A DNA stretch of 64,000 nt from Paenibacillus tepidiphilus (GTDB taxonomy: Bacteria; Bacillota; Bacilli; Paenibacillales; Paenibacillaceae): positions 1 to 64,000 of the forward strand of contig NZ_VWRQ01000015.1 of the NCBI RefSeq assembly GCF_008635795.1, in the 5' to 3' direction. This document shows positions 1 through 9,478 of this stretch, piece after piece. Under the pieces are notes generated by a model. It saw only the letters and a list, made by a program, of their open reading frames with translations. It ran no database searches and was not told the DNA's origin. A program made the position numbers and the translations under genes. Position 1 is the first letter of the stretch. Each line of letters starts with the position of its first letter.

Positions 1-374
<374 letters not shown>

Positions 375-560
375 GTTGTCCCGAATCGGCGTTAACCGTT
401 CAGAACTTTATCGAATAAGCTGATAGCTCATTTTGAAACTGACGAGAATAAATTCTCATTTTGGAATCACCGAAGTGATTTCCGATACTCACTCGTTGTT
501 CAGTTTTCAAAGATCAACATTGTTGCGTTCGATCAATTTCTTATCACCAGCAACTCTTAT

Positions 561-589
561 ACTATATCATATCCAACCGATCATTGCAA
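561..589 (-). promoter_or_regulatory. rrn promoter P2 (proximal)
   Basis: On the minus strand, -35 TTGCAA (584-589), an exact 17-nt spacer and -10 TATAGT (561-566). It lies about 190 nt upstream of the mature 16S end. This fits the proximal promoter of a Bacillus-type tandem rrn promoter pair. Confidence 0.75.
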
Positions 590-646
590 GCTCTTTTTTA
601 ATTTCTTATTTCGAGCAATTATTTGATCTTTCTTGGCCGGAATTAG

Positions 647-675
647 AATATACCATGTATACAGAATCATTGCAA
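647..675 (-). promoter_or_regulatory. rrn promoter P1 (distal)
   Basis: On the minus strand, -35 TTGCAA (670-675), a 17-nt spacer and -10 TATATT (647-652). The sequence just upstream is A/T-rich, as for an UP element. It uses the same -35 hexamer and the same spacer length as P2, 86 bp away, so the two look like a tandem pair. The stretch 376-773 otherwise holds only the rrn leader and the HD-GYP terminator. Confidence 0.75.
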
Positions 676-691
676 GTATTTTTTTGAATAA

Positions 692-751
692 ATTATAAAA
701 GCCGTGCTTCCTGCTTTACCTATCTTATTGGGGCAAACAGGTCTCACGGCT
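692..751 (-). terminator. possible terminator of the HD-GYP gene
   Basis: On the minus strand, AGCCGTG and CACGGCT pair around a loop of about 38 nt that can itself form a short CCTG/CAGG helix. A short T run follows. It sits just downstream of the HD-GYP stop and just before rrn P1. The large loop makes it weaker than other terminators here. Confidence 0.4.
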
Positions 752-773
752 AAATCATATAGTATGGACTACC

Positions 774-1874
774 CTAAGCAATAATCTCCATGATGTATAA
801 CTCCCGCTCCAGCATCAGATTCACAATTTGCCCCTCAACTTGCACCATAGGCCGGGTCGGGTTACTGCGGTCTGTAAAAATAATCTCACCATGGCGTCCG
901 TCGCTCAGACGAATCCGGGTTCCGTTGTAGAGATCTGTAGTCTTCTGGATGAAGGTCTGCACAATGACCGGGTCGAGCTTACCGAAGCTCTCCTTCTGCA
1001 GCTGCTCTAATACCAGATAAGGGGACTGTGCTCTTCTGTAGGCCTTTTCCAGTGTCATGGCGTGAAAAATATCGGCTACCGCGACAATCTTCGCATAGAA
1101 ATGAATCTGGCTGCCTTCCAGACGCAGCGGATAGCCTGTGCCGTCAATCTTTTCATGATGCTGCAGTGCCGATAACCGGACGCCCTCATTGATGGCTGTT
1201 ACGTTACGCAGTAATTGGTATCCGTATGTGGTGTGCCGCCGAACCTCATCCAGCTCAGAGGAGGTCAGCGGTGTGGGCTTCTGCAATAATGCGGAATCTA
1301 CCTTCACATTTCCGATATCATGCAGCAGACCGGCAAAGGCCGCCTGCATCCAATCTTTTTGGGGATGGCCGCACCACTGGGCAATTCTATAGGAGGTTAG
1401 TGCCGATAATACGGCATTATGATAGTTATAATCCTGATCTGCGATCACCCGCGGGGTGAACTTCAGTACATGGTAATCCTTTAGCTGACCTATTAACGCT
1501 TCAAGCTGCCCTCTCAACTCCAGAATTGGCAGCGGAGCCGCGGCGGCAGACTGGTATATTTTCTTGATCAGCAGCAGCATTTTCTCGTACTCGTCATGAA
1601 GCGAAGATACACTCCTTGACAGCAGTGCTTCATTGATGGTGGCACCGGGCTTTACTGCAGGCTGTTTGGCAACCGGCTTAACCGGCTCAGCCGGCTTGTT
1701 GTCCCCTTGTGCGCCTTCAATCTCCACCTGCTGGATCAGGAAGGCCTGCATAATTTCAATATCGCGCGGCAGCACTATTTTACCTTTGGTGAATAGCGTT
1801 CCGCCCAGCGGGGTAATCACATCCTGAATAATCTTTGAACCTAATTTAATTTCTGCTACGGATACACTTGGCAT
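774..1874 (-). CDS. HD-GYP domain protein (probable cyclic-di-GMP phosphodiesterase)
   Basis: The 366-residue protein has a C-terminal HD-GYP domain (about 145-310): the HD pair at residues 185-186, HHE at 239-241 and GTGYP at 245-249. HD-GYP proteins hydrolyse cyclic di-GMP or related dinucleotides. Residues 1-60 look like a small N-terminal domain, followed by a Pro/Lys/Ala-rich linker (60-80). There is no receiver domain, membrane segment or signal peptide, so it is probably a stand-alone cytosolic enzyme. The usual HDxGK lysine is Asn here (HDIGN), which may alter metal binding or activity. The start has a good ribosome site (GAGGGG, 8 nt before ATG), and a TATAAT-like -10 lies at 1938-1943. 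It sits between gyrA and the rrn operon and is likely monocistronic. Confidence 0.88.
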   Translation of the reverse strand: MPSVSVAEIKLGSKIIQDVITPLGGTLFTKGKIVLPRDIEIMQAFLIQQVEIEGAQGDNKPAEPVKPVAKQPAVKPGATINEALLSRSVSSLHDEYEKMLLLIKKIYQSAAAAPLPILELRGQLEALIGQLKDYHVLKFTPRVIADQDYNYHNAVLSALTSYRIAQWCGHPQKDWMQAAFAGLLHDIGNVKVDSALLQKPTPLTSSELDEVRRHTTYGYQLLRNVTAINEGVRLSALQHHEKIDGTGYPLRLEGSQIHFYAKIVAVADIFHAMTLEKAYRRAQSPYLVLEQLQKESFGKLDPVIVQTFIQKTTDLYNGTRIRLSDGRHGEIIFTDRSNPTRPMVQVEGQIVNLMLERELYIMEIIA

Positions 1875-2014
1875 ACATTCAGCCCCTCTACTTCATGACA
1901 CGGTGTTGAAACCAATCTGCTTAATATGAATGCTTTAATTATAGTATGGAAGGCTCTAAGCGACTAGATAGCGCGGCGGTCCGACTGAACTTTATTTTTG
2001 GTCCTGATTGGCGA

Positions 2015-2054
2015 ATAAAAAAGCACAGATTTCGCCTGAACGAAACCTGTGCTG
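2015..2054 (-). terminator. gyrA terminator
   Basis: On the minus strand, a near-perfect stem (AGCACAGGTTTCG paired with CGAAATCTGTGCT around a short loop) is followed by TTTTTT. It starts 10 nt past the gyrA stop. Confidence 0.9.
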
Positions 2055-2063
2055 TATATCTGC

Positions 2064-4610
2064 TTACTCCAAATTATCTTCCGTGCTATCTTCACTTTGT
2101 TCTGGAGCCGTTTCCGATGTTGTTTCCGCAGCCGATTCCCCGGCTTCCTCATTGCCCGCCATTTCCAGGCTCTCTTCCGGGAGCTCTTCTTCCTTATCGG
2201 CCCGGCAAAGGGTGGCCACAGCGTCATCCTCGCGGATATTGATCAGTCTAACACCCTGCGCATAACGGCCCATCGTGGATATTCCGTCCATGCTGGTGCG
2301 GATCAGCGTTCCGCTTGTGGTAATAATCATTAAATCCTCATCATCCTTAACGACCTTCAGGCCGACGACAAGGCCGTTCTTCTCCGTAAGATTGATTGTC
2401 TTGATTCCCTTGCCGCCCCGGGTCTGAGAGCGGTAATCCGCAGCAGGTGTACGCTTCCCGTAGCCTTTGGCAGTAACAATCAGGACGTCAAGTTCCTTGT
2501 CCACGCAGTCCATGCCGATGACATGGTCATCATCGTCCAGCGTAATGCCCTTAACGCCTGTGGCGCTGCGGCCCATCGAACGGACATCCGTCTCCGAGAA
2601 GGTAATGGACATTCCCTTGGCTGTACCGATAATCAGGTTCTGCTCTCCATCGGTCAGCTTAACCTCAATCAATGAATCTTCCTCACGCAGATGTATGGCA
2701 ATCAGACCGCCCTTGCGGATGTTGGAGTAGTCTTCAAGCGGAGTCTTCTTCACAATGCCTTCACGCGTTGCAAAGAACAGATATTTGTCGCTGTCCGCTT
2801 CCTCCACCTGAATAACGGCACTGATCTTCTCACCCTGTTCGATCTGGATCAGGTTGATAATCGGCGTTCCCCGGGCAATTCGGCTGAGCTCCGGAATCTC
2901 ATACGCTTTGATCCGGTACACCTTGCCCTTATCGGTAAAGAACATAAGGTAATTATGGGAGTTGCTGACGAACAGATGCTCCACAAAGTCCTCATCTTTG
3001 GTATCCATCCCGATGACGCCGCGTCCGCCGCGCTTCTGGCTGCGGTAAGTGTTAACCGGCAAACGTTTGATGTAACCCGTATGCGTAACGGTTATAACTA
3101 CCTCTTCACGCGGAATAAGGTCTTCATCGAGAATGCTCTCTTCGCCGACGGTAATCTCCGTACGACGTTCATCGCCGTATTTGTCGCGGATCTCCTGCAG
3201 CTCATCGTTGATGATCTCCAGTACCAGATGTTCGTTGGCCAGAATTTCCTTATACTCGGCAATTTTACCCATCAGCTCATTATATTCATTCTCGATCTTC
3301 TCGCGTTCCAGGCCGGTCAGGCGCTGCATCCGCATGTCGAGGATAGCCTGGGACTGTTCCAAGCTGAGATGGAATCGTTCCATTAAGCCTTCGCGTGCAA
3401 TTTCAGTCGTGCGCGATGCCCGGATCAGGGCGATCACTTCGTCCAGATTGTCGAGCGCGATCCGCAGACCTTCCAGAATGTGTGCCCGTGCTTCGGCCTT
3501 CTTCAGATCAAAGATGGTCCGCCGCCGGATGACCTCAATCTGATGCTGTAAATAATGGTACAGTATATCGCGAAGATTAAGCACTTTCGGTTCATTATTA
3601 ACAATAGCCAGCATGTTAATCCCGAACGTCGATTGCATCGCTGTATGCTTGTACAGATTGTTAAGCAGGACGCTTGGATTGACATCACGCCGCATTTCAA
3701 TGACGATGCGCATACCGTTGCGGTCGGACTCGTCACGCAGGTCAGTAATGCCCTCAATACGCTTCTCCCGAACCAGCTCAGCGATCTTCTCGATCAGTCT
3801 GGCCTTATTGACCTGATAAGGAAGTTCATGCACAATGATGCGTGCCTTCCCGTTGTTGTCCTCAATGTCTGCTTTGGCACGCATGGTAACTGCCCCACGG
3901 CCCGTGCGGTAAGCTTGCCGGATGCCTTCACGTCCAAGGATATAACCTGCTGTCGGGAAGTCCGGTCCCTTAATATATTCCATCAATTCCATCGGGGTAA
4001 TGTCAGGATTCTTGATCATCGCCTGTACGCCCTCGATCACTTCACCGAGGTTATGGGGCGGAATATTCGTAGCCATACCCACCGCGATCCCGGATACCCC
4101 ATTGACGAGGAGGTTTGGAAAGCGGGCCGGCAACACGGCAGGCTCATGCTCCTCACCGTCATAGTTAGGCACGAAATCAACGGTATCTTTGTTCAGATCG
4201 CGCAGCATCTCGCCGGCGATTTTGGACAACCGGGCTTCGGTGTAACGCATGGCCGCAGCCATATCGCCGTCAATCGATCCAAAGTTGCCGTGTCCGTCTA
4301 CAAGCATATATCGCATGGAGAAATCCTGCGCCATCCGTACCATCGTTTCATAAACCGCAGAATCACCATGAGGATGGTACTTACCAATGACCTCACCCAC
4401 GATTCTTGCCGATTTCTTGTGAGGTTTATCCGAGAACATGCCTAGTTCCGACATTGCAAACATAATGCGTCGGTGAACAGGCTTCATTCCGTCCCGCACA
4501 TCCGGTAAAGCCCGGCTGACAATAATGCTCATGGCGTAATCCATAAAGGATTCACGCATCTCCACACCAATGTCCCGATCTTTAATTTGCGGGTTATTTT
4601 GTTCAGCCAT
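2064..4610 (-). CDS. gyrA: DNA gyrase subunit A
   Basis: At 848 residues this is a full-length breakage-reunion and DNA-wrapping subunit; with GyrB it introduces negative supercoils using ATP. The catalytic tyrosine is Tyr123 in RYTEAR. The quinolone-resistance region reads HPHGDSAVYE with Ser84 and Glu88, the usual sensitive-type residues in Firmicutes. The GyrA-box (QKRGGRG form) lies near residue 522 at the start of the C-terminal beta-pinwheel, and an acidic Glu/Ser-rich tail ends the protein. The start is ATG with a GGAGG-type site (ggaggtccagcaattc). A minus-strand promoter with a perfect TATAAT and a poor -35 (TTGTGC) lies at 4651-4679. It is separated from gyrB by a divergently oriented ATP-grasp gene. 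Confidence 0.98.
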   Translation of the reverse strand: MAEQNNPQIKDRDIGVEMRESFMDYAMSIIVSRALPDVRDGMKPVHRRIMFAMSELGMFSDKPHKKSARIVGEVIGKYHPHGDSAVYETMVRMAQDFSMRYMLVDGHGNFGSIDGDMAAAMRYTEARLSKIAGEMLRDLNKDTVDFVPNYDGEEHEPAVLPARFPNLLVNGVSGIAVGMATNIPPHNLGEVIEGVQAMIKNPDITPMELMEYIKGPDFPTAGYILGREGIRQAYRTGRGAVTMRAKADIEDNNGKARIIVHELPYQVNKARLIEKIAELVREKRIEGITDLRDESDRNGMRIVIEMRRDVNPSVLLNNLYKHTAMQSTFGINMLAIVNNEPKVLNLRDILYHYLQHQIEVIRRRTIFDLKKAEARAHILEGLRIALDNLDEVIALIRASRTTEIAREGLMERFHLSLEQSQAILDMRMQRLTGLEREKIENEYNELMGKIAEYKEILANEHLVLEIINDELQEIRDKYGDERRTEITVGEESILDEDLIPREEVVITVTHTGYIKRLPVNTYRSQKRGGRGVIGMDTKDEDFVEHLFVSNSHNYLMFFTDKGKVYRIKAYEIPELSRIARGTPIINLIQIEQGEKISAVIQVEEADSDKYLFFATREGIVKKTPLEDYSNIRKGGLIAIHLREEDSLIEVKLTDGEQNLIIGTAKGMSITFSETDVRSMGRSATGVKGITLDDDDHVIGMDCVDKELDVLIVTAKGYGKRTPAADYRSQTRGGKGIKTINLTEKNGLVVGLKVVKDDEDLMIITTSGTLIRTSMDGISTMGRYAQGVRLINIREDDAVATLCRADKEEELPEESLEMAGNEEAGESAAETTSETAPEQSEDSTEDNLE

Positions 4611-4650
4611 GAATTGCTGGACCTCCTTCAGTTAAAAACCGCTACCCTTA

Positions 4651-4679
4651 ATTATATTACTTTCACAAAAACTGCACAA
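4651..4679 (-). promoter_or_regulatory. gyrA promoter candidate
   Basis: On the minus strand, -10 TATAAT (4651-4656), a 17-nt spacer and -35 TTGTGC (4674-4679), about 40 nt upstream of the gyrA start. The -10 is perfect and the -35 matches only in its TTG. No other clear signal is seen in 4680-4900 apart from an A/T-rich stretch before the ATP-grasp gene. Confidence 0.5.
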
Positions 4680-4917
4680 TTAAACACGCTAGCTTCTGTG
4701 TGTCGATTGAATTTCTTTTTCGTCAGATAAGGGTATACGCCCTTTCCGCCAATGCGCATGGCACATAGACTATACAGACAAAAAGAGTAGTGATATGGCC
4801 CTGTTACAGTCAACAAAGACGTAACCCCATATCCTTATATTATACCATTGTTTAGCTTGCTTGTCCTGACATTTCAGCTTAGGTTTAACAGCCCGGCAAC
4901 ATTGAAGGAGGTACCTC

Positions 4918-5799
4918 ATGAAGATTCAACGGGTGTCCAGTAAATGGGCCAAAACCAAAGTCATTCTGCAGAACCGCCTTCTGGCAGCCTACATTCCGGA
5001 TACGCGAAAATACAGTCAGACATCCCTTCGGGAACTGCTTGAATTATACGAGACGGTATACATTAAGCCAGACAGGGGCACTTATGGAATCGGGGTCATG
5101 CGTGCCCAGCGGCGGCTGGTCAATCTGGAACCAAGCGGTCAGCAGTTGCTCTCCCCCTTAGCTCAATCAGAAGTTTATGAGGCGGCAGAACGCGTGGAGC
5201 CGAAACTCATGTACGTTCTGCGCTATGGTCTGGAGGCGGAAGCATTCACCAGTCTGGAGGAACTTCATGCCGCCATTATGCCCAAGCTGGGCAGGCGTAC
5301 CTATCTGATTCAGCAAGGAATCGATCTGCTTCGCTACGAGGACCGGCCGTTTGATCTGCGGGTGCTCACGCAGCAGACTCCGGGCGGTGCCTGGGAAACG
5401 ACCGGAATGCTGGGCAGATTGGCCGCACCGCAGAAGATTGTTACTAACTACCATAATGGCGGGAGTATTCATCAGGTAAAAACGCTGTTTAAGCCTCATA
5501 TGTCTAAGCTGGAGATGCAAAATACGCTGCAGGAGCTGAAAGACTTGGGGGTTAAGATTGGCGCCCAGCTGCAAACCGCCTATCCGGGCATCAAGGAAAT
5601 CGGCCTTGATGTGGCGCTTGATCAGCACCATGATCTGTGGCTGCTTGAGGTGAACACCTTGCCTGCGGTAATGGTGTTCAAGACGTTTCCGAACAAGGAG
5701 ATTTACCGGCGGATTTACCGGTATGCCGTAGCCTACGGGCGTTTCCGGAAAGCACATTCCGCCCCGTCACGCAGCCGAAGGGCAGCTTCCAAACGCTAG
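4918..5799 (+). CDS. YheC/YheD-like ATP-grasp protein
   Basis: The 293-residue protein resembles the ATP-grasp domain of the YheC/YheD family, described in Bacillus as spore-coat associated. Supporting motifs are YIKPDRGTYGIGV (residues about 47-59, the first nucleotide-binding strand) and the metal-binding end DLWLLEVNTLPAV near residues 241-253. ATP-grasp enzymes join a carboxylate to an amine or thiol using ATP; the substrate here is unknown. It has a strong AAGGAGG site 7 nt before ATG, and a basic Arg/Ser-rich C-terminus. It runs opposite to its neighbours and lies between gyrA and gyrB, which are adjacent in Bacillus subtilis. The family call is fairly secure; the spore role is by analogy. 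Confidence 0.8.
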   Translation: MKIQRVSSKWAKTKVILQNRLLAAYIPDTRKYSQTSLRELLELYETVYIKPDRGTYGIGVMRAQRRLVNLEPSGQQLLSPLAQSEVYEAAERVEPKLMYVLRYGLEAEAFTSLEELHAAIMPKLGRRTYLIQQGIDLLRYEDRPFDLRVLTQQTPGGAWETTGMLGRLAAPQKIVTNYHNGGSIHQVKTLFKPHMSKLEMQNTLQELKDLGVKIGAQLQTAYPGIKEIGLDVALDQHHDLWLLEVNTLPAVMVFKTFPNKEIYRRIYRYAVAYGRFRKAHSAPSRSRRAASKR

Positions 5800-5809
5800 T
5801 CAACCGCAA

Positions 5810-5862
5810 AAAGAACCTCCGGCTCACTATTAGCAGAACATAGGAGCGGAGGTTCTTCTTTC
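5810..5862. terminator. bidirectional terminator between the ATP-grasp gene and gyrB
   Basis: AAGAACCTCCG and CGGAGGTTCTT form an 11-bp perfect stem around a 25-nt loop, flanked by A-rich sequence on the left and T-rich on the right. It can therefore end both converging genes. Confidence 0.85.
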
Positions 5863-5885
5863 TATCGAATCTAAACTTATTAAGA

Positions 5886-7790
5886 TTAAATATCCAGGTT
5901 GCGCACCGTTTGAGCATGCTCCTGAATAAAGTCGCGCCGCGGCTCGACATTGTCGCCCATGAGTGTGTCAAAGATGGCGTCGGCCAGAATGGCGTCTTCA
6001 ATCGTCACCTGCAGCATACTGCGGCTCTCAGGGTCCATCGTTGTATCCCAGAGCTGAGTCGCGTTCATCTCTCCAAGGCCTTTGTAGCGCTGAACGTTGA
6101 CCTTGGCGCCTTCACCGTAGGTGGCAATGATATCATCGCGTTCCTTCTCGGTTTGTGCATAGCGGATCACCTTGTTGCGCTCAATCTTGAACAGCGGCGG
6201 CTGAGCAATGTAGACAAATCCGGCATCGATAATCTTCCGCATGTAGCGGTAGAAGAAGGTTAACAGCAAGGTGCGGATATGAGCGCCGTCTACGTCGGCG
6301 TCGGTCATAATGACCACCTTGTGGTAACGGGCTTTGGCAATATCGAAATCATCGCCGATACCGGTGCCGAGAGCCGTGATAATCGCCCGGATTTCAGCAT
6401 TGGACAATATGCGGTCCAGACGTGCCTTCTCAACGTTGAGGATCTTACCGCGCAGCGGAAGGATAGCCTGGAAGTGCCGGTCCCGTCCCTGCTTGGCCGA
6501 TCCGCCTGCAGAGTCACCTTCGACAATGAACAGCTCACTGATGGAAGCATCCTTGGAGGAGCAGTCTGCCAGCTTGCCGGGCAGCGCACTGACTTCCAGG
6601 GCACTCTTGCGGCGGGTCAGCTCACGGGCCTTACGGGCCGCTTCACGTGCTCTGGAGGCCTGCAGGGCTTTATCCAGCACTTTGCGGGATACGGACGGGT
6701 TCTCATCCAGGAACTCCTGCAGCTTCTCACCGAACAAGGACTCCACAATTCCGCGCACTTCACTGTTCCCCAGCTTGGTCTTGGTCTGGCCTTCGAACTG
6801 CGGCTCAGGAATCTTGACCGAGATAATAGCCGTCAGGCCTTCACGCACATCGTCACCGGTCAGATTGGAGTTGCTGTCCTTGATTACGCCGGTCTTGCGT
6901 GCATAATCGTTAATAATTCGCGTCAGCGCGCTCTTGAAGCCGGATTCGTGCGTGCCGCCTTCGTGCGTGTTGATATTATTGGCGAAAGAATAAATGTTCT
7001 CTGTATAAGAATCGTTATATTGTAAAGCGACCTCCACCTGGATCATATCCCGTGCGCCTTCCACGTAGATCGGTTCCTCATGCAGCGCTTCTTTTTTCTC
7101 GTTCAGATATTTCACGTATTCCACAATACCGCCGTCGTACCGGAAGGTGTTCGAGGCACCGGTCCGTTCGTCGAGAAGCGAAAGCTCAATTCCCTTGTTA
7201 AGGAACGCCAGCTCGCGGATACGGGTAAGCAGCGTAGTATAGTCATAGACTGTGGTTTCGGTGAAAATCTCCGGATCGGGGTGGAATTTCGTAGTGGTAC
7301 CCGTCTCCTCTGAATCCCCGATAATCTGAATATCATATTGCGGTGCACCGCGTCTATATTCCTGCCGGTATACATGTCCGTCACGTTTGACGGTGACTTC
7401 CACACGCTCCGACAAGGCGTTAACGACCGAAATCCCTACACCGTGAAGACCGCCGGATACTTTGTACCCGCCGCCGCCGAATTTACCGCCTGCATGAAGA
7501 ACGGTCATGACGACTTCCAGCGTCGATTTCTTCAGCTTTACGTTCTCGCCGACAGGAATACCCCGCCCGTTATCGATAACCGTAATGCTGTTATCCTCAT
7601 GAATAATCACTTGGATCCGGTCGCAGAAGCCCGCGAGCGCTTCATCGATACTGTTATCGACAACCTCCCAAACCAGATGATGCAGGCCTTTGGCGCTGGT
7701 AGAGCCAATGTACATACCGGGACGTTTCCGGACAGCCTCCAGCCCTTCGAGCACCTGAATCTGGCTTTCATCATATGTCGGTTGATTCAT
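5886..7790 (-). CDS. gyrB: DNA gyrase subunit B
   Basis: This is the ATPase subunit of gyrase, 634 residues from the chosen ATG at 7790. The frame is open to a GTG at 7805, but the shorter form begins like known GyrB proteins and has GAAGG 8 nt upstream. The GHKL ATPase begins with RKRPGMYIG and VDNSIDEALAG. The TOPRIM part carries EGDSAGGSAKQGRD and the DADVDGAHI metal motif, and the protein ends in the usual RRDFIQEHA region. It follows remB and recF in the same direction, as in Bacillus, but gyrA does not come directly after it. Confidence 0.97.
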   Translation of the reverse strand: MNQPTYDESQIQVLEGLEAVRKRPGMYIGSTSAKGLHHLVWEVVDNSIDEALAGFCDRIQVIIHEDNSITVIDNGRGIPVGENVKLKKSTLEVVMTVLHAGGKFGGGGYKVSGGLHGVGISVVNALSERVEVTVKRDGHVYRQEYRRGAPQYDIQIIGDSEETGTTTKFHPDPEIFTETTVYDYTTLLTRIRELAFLNKGIELSLLDERTGASNTFRYDGGIVEYVKYLNEKKEALHEEPIYVEGARDMIQVEVALQYNDSYTENIYSFANNINTHEGGTHESGFKSALTRIINDYARKTGVIKDSNSNLTGDDVREGLTAIISVKIPEPQFEGQTKTKLGNSEVRGIVESLFGEKLQEFLDENPSVSRKVLDKALQASRAREAARKARELTRRKSALEVSALPGKLADCSSKDASISELFIVEGDSAGGSAKQGRDRHFQAILPLRGKILNVEKARLDRILSNAEIRAIITALGTGIGDDFDIAKARYHKVVIMTDADVDGAHIRTLLLTFFYRYMRKIIDAGFVYIAQPPLFKIERNKVIRYAQTEKERDDIIATYGEGAKVNVQRYKGLGEMNATQLWDTTMDPESRSMLQVTIEDAILADAIFDTLMGDNVEPRRDFIQEHAQTVRNLDI

Positions 7791-7843
7791 TGACAATGCC
7801 TTCACCTACTTCTTTCTGATGATCTCTTGAAACACACACAATC

Positions 7844-8092
7844 TTATAATTCCAGCAGCGTTCTGGCTCTTTTCTGGAGAGTGGAGGAGGAAATAGGGGA
7901 ATAATAGACCGTATTCTTCGTGACGATAATAGACTTCGCTTCTTCATCGCCAATGCGTTCCAGACGTTTGTCCTGCTGGGAATGAACCATAAACTGCTTG
8001 GACACCTTGGAAGATTTCTCGATCGAGATGTCAAAAATCGCAATCAGCTCCGAGGATCGGATAACCTTCTCCCCGCCCAAATGAATATACAT
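7844..8092 (-). CDS. remB: RemB/YaaB-like regulator (DUF370)
   Basis: The 82-residue protein begins MYIHLGG and contains IIVTKNTVYYSP followed by SSSTLQKRA, the pattern of the DUF370 protein YaaB/RemB encoded between recF and gyrB in Bacillus. RemB has been linked to extracellular-matrix regulation; the molecular role here is inferred only from family and position. The frame extends to an ATG at 8128 that would overlap recF by 20 nt. The start at 8092 is preferred because GGAGG lies 7 nt upstream and matches the family N-terminus. Confidence 0.9.
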   Translation of the reverse strand: MYIHLGGEKVIRSSELIAIFDISIEKSSKVSKQFMVHSQQDKRLERIGDEEAKSIIVTKNTVYYSPISSSTLQKRARTLLEL

Positions 8093-8108
8093 GATCTGCC
8101 TCCGCTCT

Positions 8109-9227
8109 CTAATGCTCCACTTCGCCACTCTTCACGTGATACAGGTTCGAGCCTTTTAGCTTATCTGTGTTTAAACCCTCCACACCGGTAGCAGTGATAA
8201 AGGTCTGTACTTTGCTTTGAAACGTCTCGATCAGTTGGGTCTGGCGGAAAGGGTCCAGCTCCGAGAGCACATCGTCCAGCAGCAGCACCGGATACTCTCC
8301 GATCTCCTCGTGAATCAGCTCAATCTCGGCCAATTTCAGCGATAAGGCCGTAGTGCGCTGCTGTCCCTGGGAACCGTATACCTGCGCTTCTCTGCCGTTG
8401 ATAAAAAAGGACAGGTCATCCCGGTGGGGGCCCGTCAGCGTCATACCGCGCCTGATTTCCTGTTCTCTCGTTTGTGATAACTTTAACATAAATTTGTCTA
8501 ATAAGACAGCTTCATCTTCCGTATCACGATCTCCAAAAGAAGGCACGTAATGCAGTTTCAGCTCTTCTCCGCCGCTTGTTATGCTGCGGTGAATGTCTTC
8601 CGCCCACTTCTGCAGCTTTTTTATGAATTGTTTCCTCTTTTGGACAATTTTAACACCATGCTCCGCAAGTTGAATATCCCAGATCTCGAGCAGATCCTTG
8701 GCCGACCCTTCTTTACCCCACAGCTGCTTCAGCAGATTGCCCCGCTGGAGCAGTACCTTCTGGTATTGCTGCAGATGAAAAAGATAGCTTGGCTGGACCT
8801 GTCCGATTTCCATATCAAGAAAGCGCCGCCGGATTCCGGGGGTGCCTTTAACGATCTCCAGATCCTCGGGGGCAAACATCACGACATTGAGCGAGCCGAT
8901 AAATTCGCTGAGCCGGCGCTGCTCCAGTCCATTAATCTTGGCCTTCTTGCCCTGTGCCGACAAGATCAATTCCAGCTTCAAATTCCCGTATTTACGCTCC
9001 ACTTCGCAAGCAATATGCGCGGAGCCCCCTGGCGCCTCGAACGCAATCAATTCCCGGTCTTTGGATGTACGGTGGCTCTTGGTCATAGCCAGAACATACA
9101 GGGCCTCCATCAGGTTCGTTTTGCCCTGGGCATTCTGACCGAGGATCAGGTTGACATCGCCCAGATTCTCCAGACGCAGCAGTCCGTAGTTCCGGTAATA
9201 CTGCAGACCGATATTTTTAACAAACAC
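8109..9227 (-). CDS. recF: DNA replication and repair protein RecF
   Basis: RecF is an SMC-like ATPase that helps load RecA at gaps during recombinational repair. The 372-residue protein has Walker A GQNAQGKT at residues 30-37, the ABC-type signature SQGQQRT, and Walker B LLLDDVLSELD near the C-terminus, with a helical lid region between. Its length is typical. It follows yaaA and precedes remB and gyrB in the conserved origin operon; the gap to yaaA is 23 nt, so co-transcription is likely. Confidence 0.97.
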   Translation of the reverse strand: MFVKNIGLQYYRNYGLLRLENLGDVNLILGQNAQGKTNLMEALYVLAMTKSHRTSKDRELIAFEAPGGSAHIACEVERKYGNLKLELILSAQGKKAKINGLEQRRLSEFIGSLNVVMFAPEDLEIVKGTPGIRRRFLDMEIGQVQPSYLFHLQQYQKVLLQRGNLLKQLWGKEGSAKDLLEIWDIQLAEHGVKIVQKRKQFIKKLQKWAEDIHRSITSGGEELKLHYVPSFGDRDTEDEAVLLDKFMLKLSQTREQEIRRGMTLTGPHRDDLSFFINGREAQVYGSQGQQRTTALSLKLAEIELIHEEIGEYPVLLLDDVLSELDPFRQTQLIETFQSKVQTFITATGVEGLNTDKLKGSNLYHVKSGEVEH

Positions 9228-9250
9228 GAAACCCTGCCTCCCCGAGTGGT

Positions 9251-9478
9251 CTACTCTTCAGTTCCGCCGCCTTCGACGACGAAAGCGCCTTGATCCTGAA
9301 CCTCTATTGTATCACCCGGATACAGCTTTCGGCCACGCCGATCTTCCTGTTCCCCGTTTACACGCACATGTCCTTCTTGCAGCAGCGCTTTGGCCATACC
9401 GCCTGTGGATACACAATCCGCGAGCTTCAGAAACGAGTCCAGCTTAATATATCCACTGTGGATAAGTATTTTTTTCAT
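9251..9478 (-). CDS. yaaA: YaaA family S4-domain RNA-binding protein
   Basis: This small S4-like protein (75 residues from ATG 9478) has the diagnostic LDSFLKLADCVSTGG, GHVRVNGE and RRGRKLYPGD motifs. YaaA is a conserved partner of dnaN and recF; in Bacillus it has been tied to ribosome assembly. The frame is open to 9508, but AAGGA lies 9 nt before the ATG at 9478, which is preferred. Two consensus DnaA boxes lie close to the start (9457-9465, inside the first codons, and 9501-9509 just upstream), so DnaA could affect its expression. Confidence 0.9.
   Translation of the reverse strand: MKKILIHSGYIKLDSFLKLADCVSTGGMAKALLQEGHVRVNGEQEDRRGRKLYPGDTIEVQDQGAFVVEGGGTEE

Noticed and set aside
433..687. 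An 84-codon frame in the rrn leader
   Set aside because: It crosses both rrn promoters on the opposite strand and has no ribosome site or family features.
3555..4445. A 296-codon frame antisense to gyrA
   Set aside because: Shadow of a conserved coding region; composition is unlike a real protein.
4764..4772. CATAGACTA, a possible sigma-K -10 for the ATP-grasp gene
   Set aside because: The -10 pattern fits, but no AC at the required distance is found, so a sporulation promoter is not supported.
6279..7025. A 248-codon frame antisense to gyrB
   Set aside because: gyrB is complete and conserved here; the frame has no family features.
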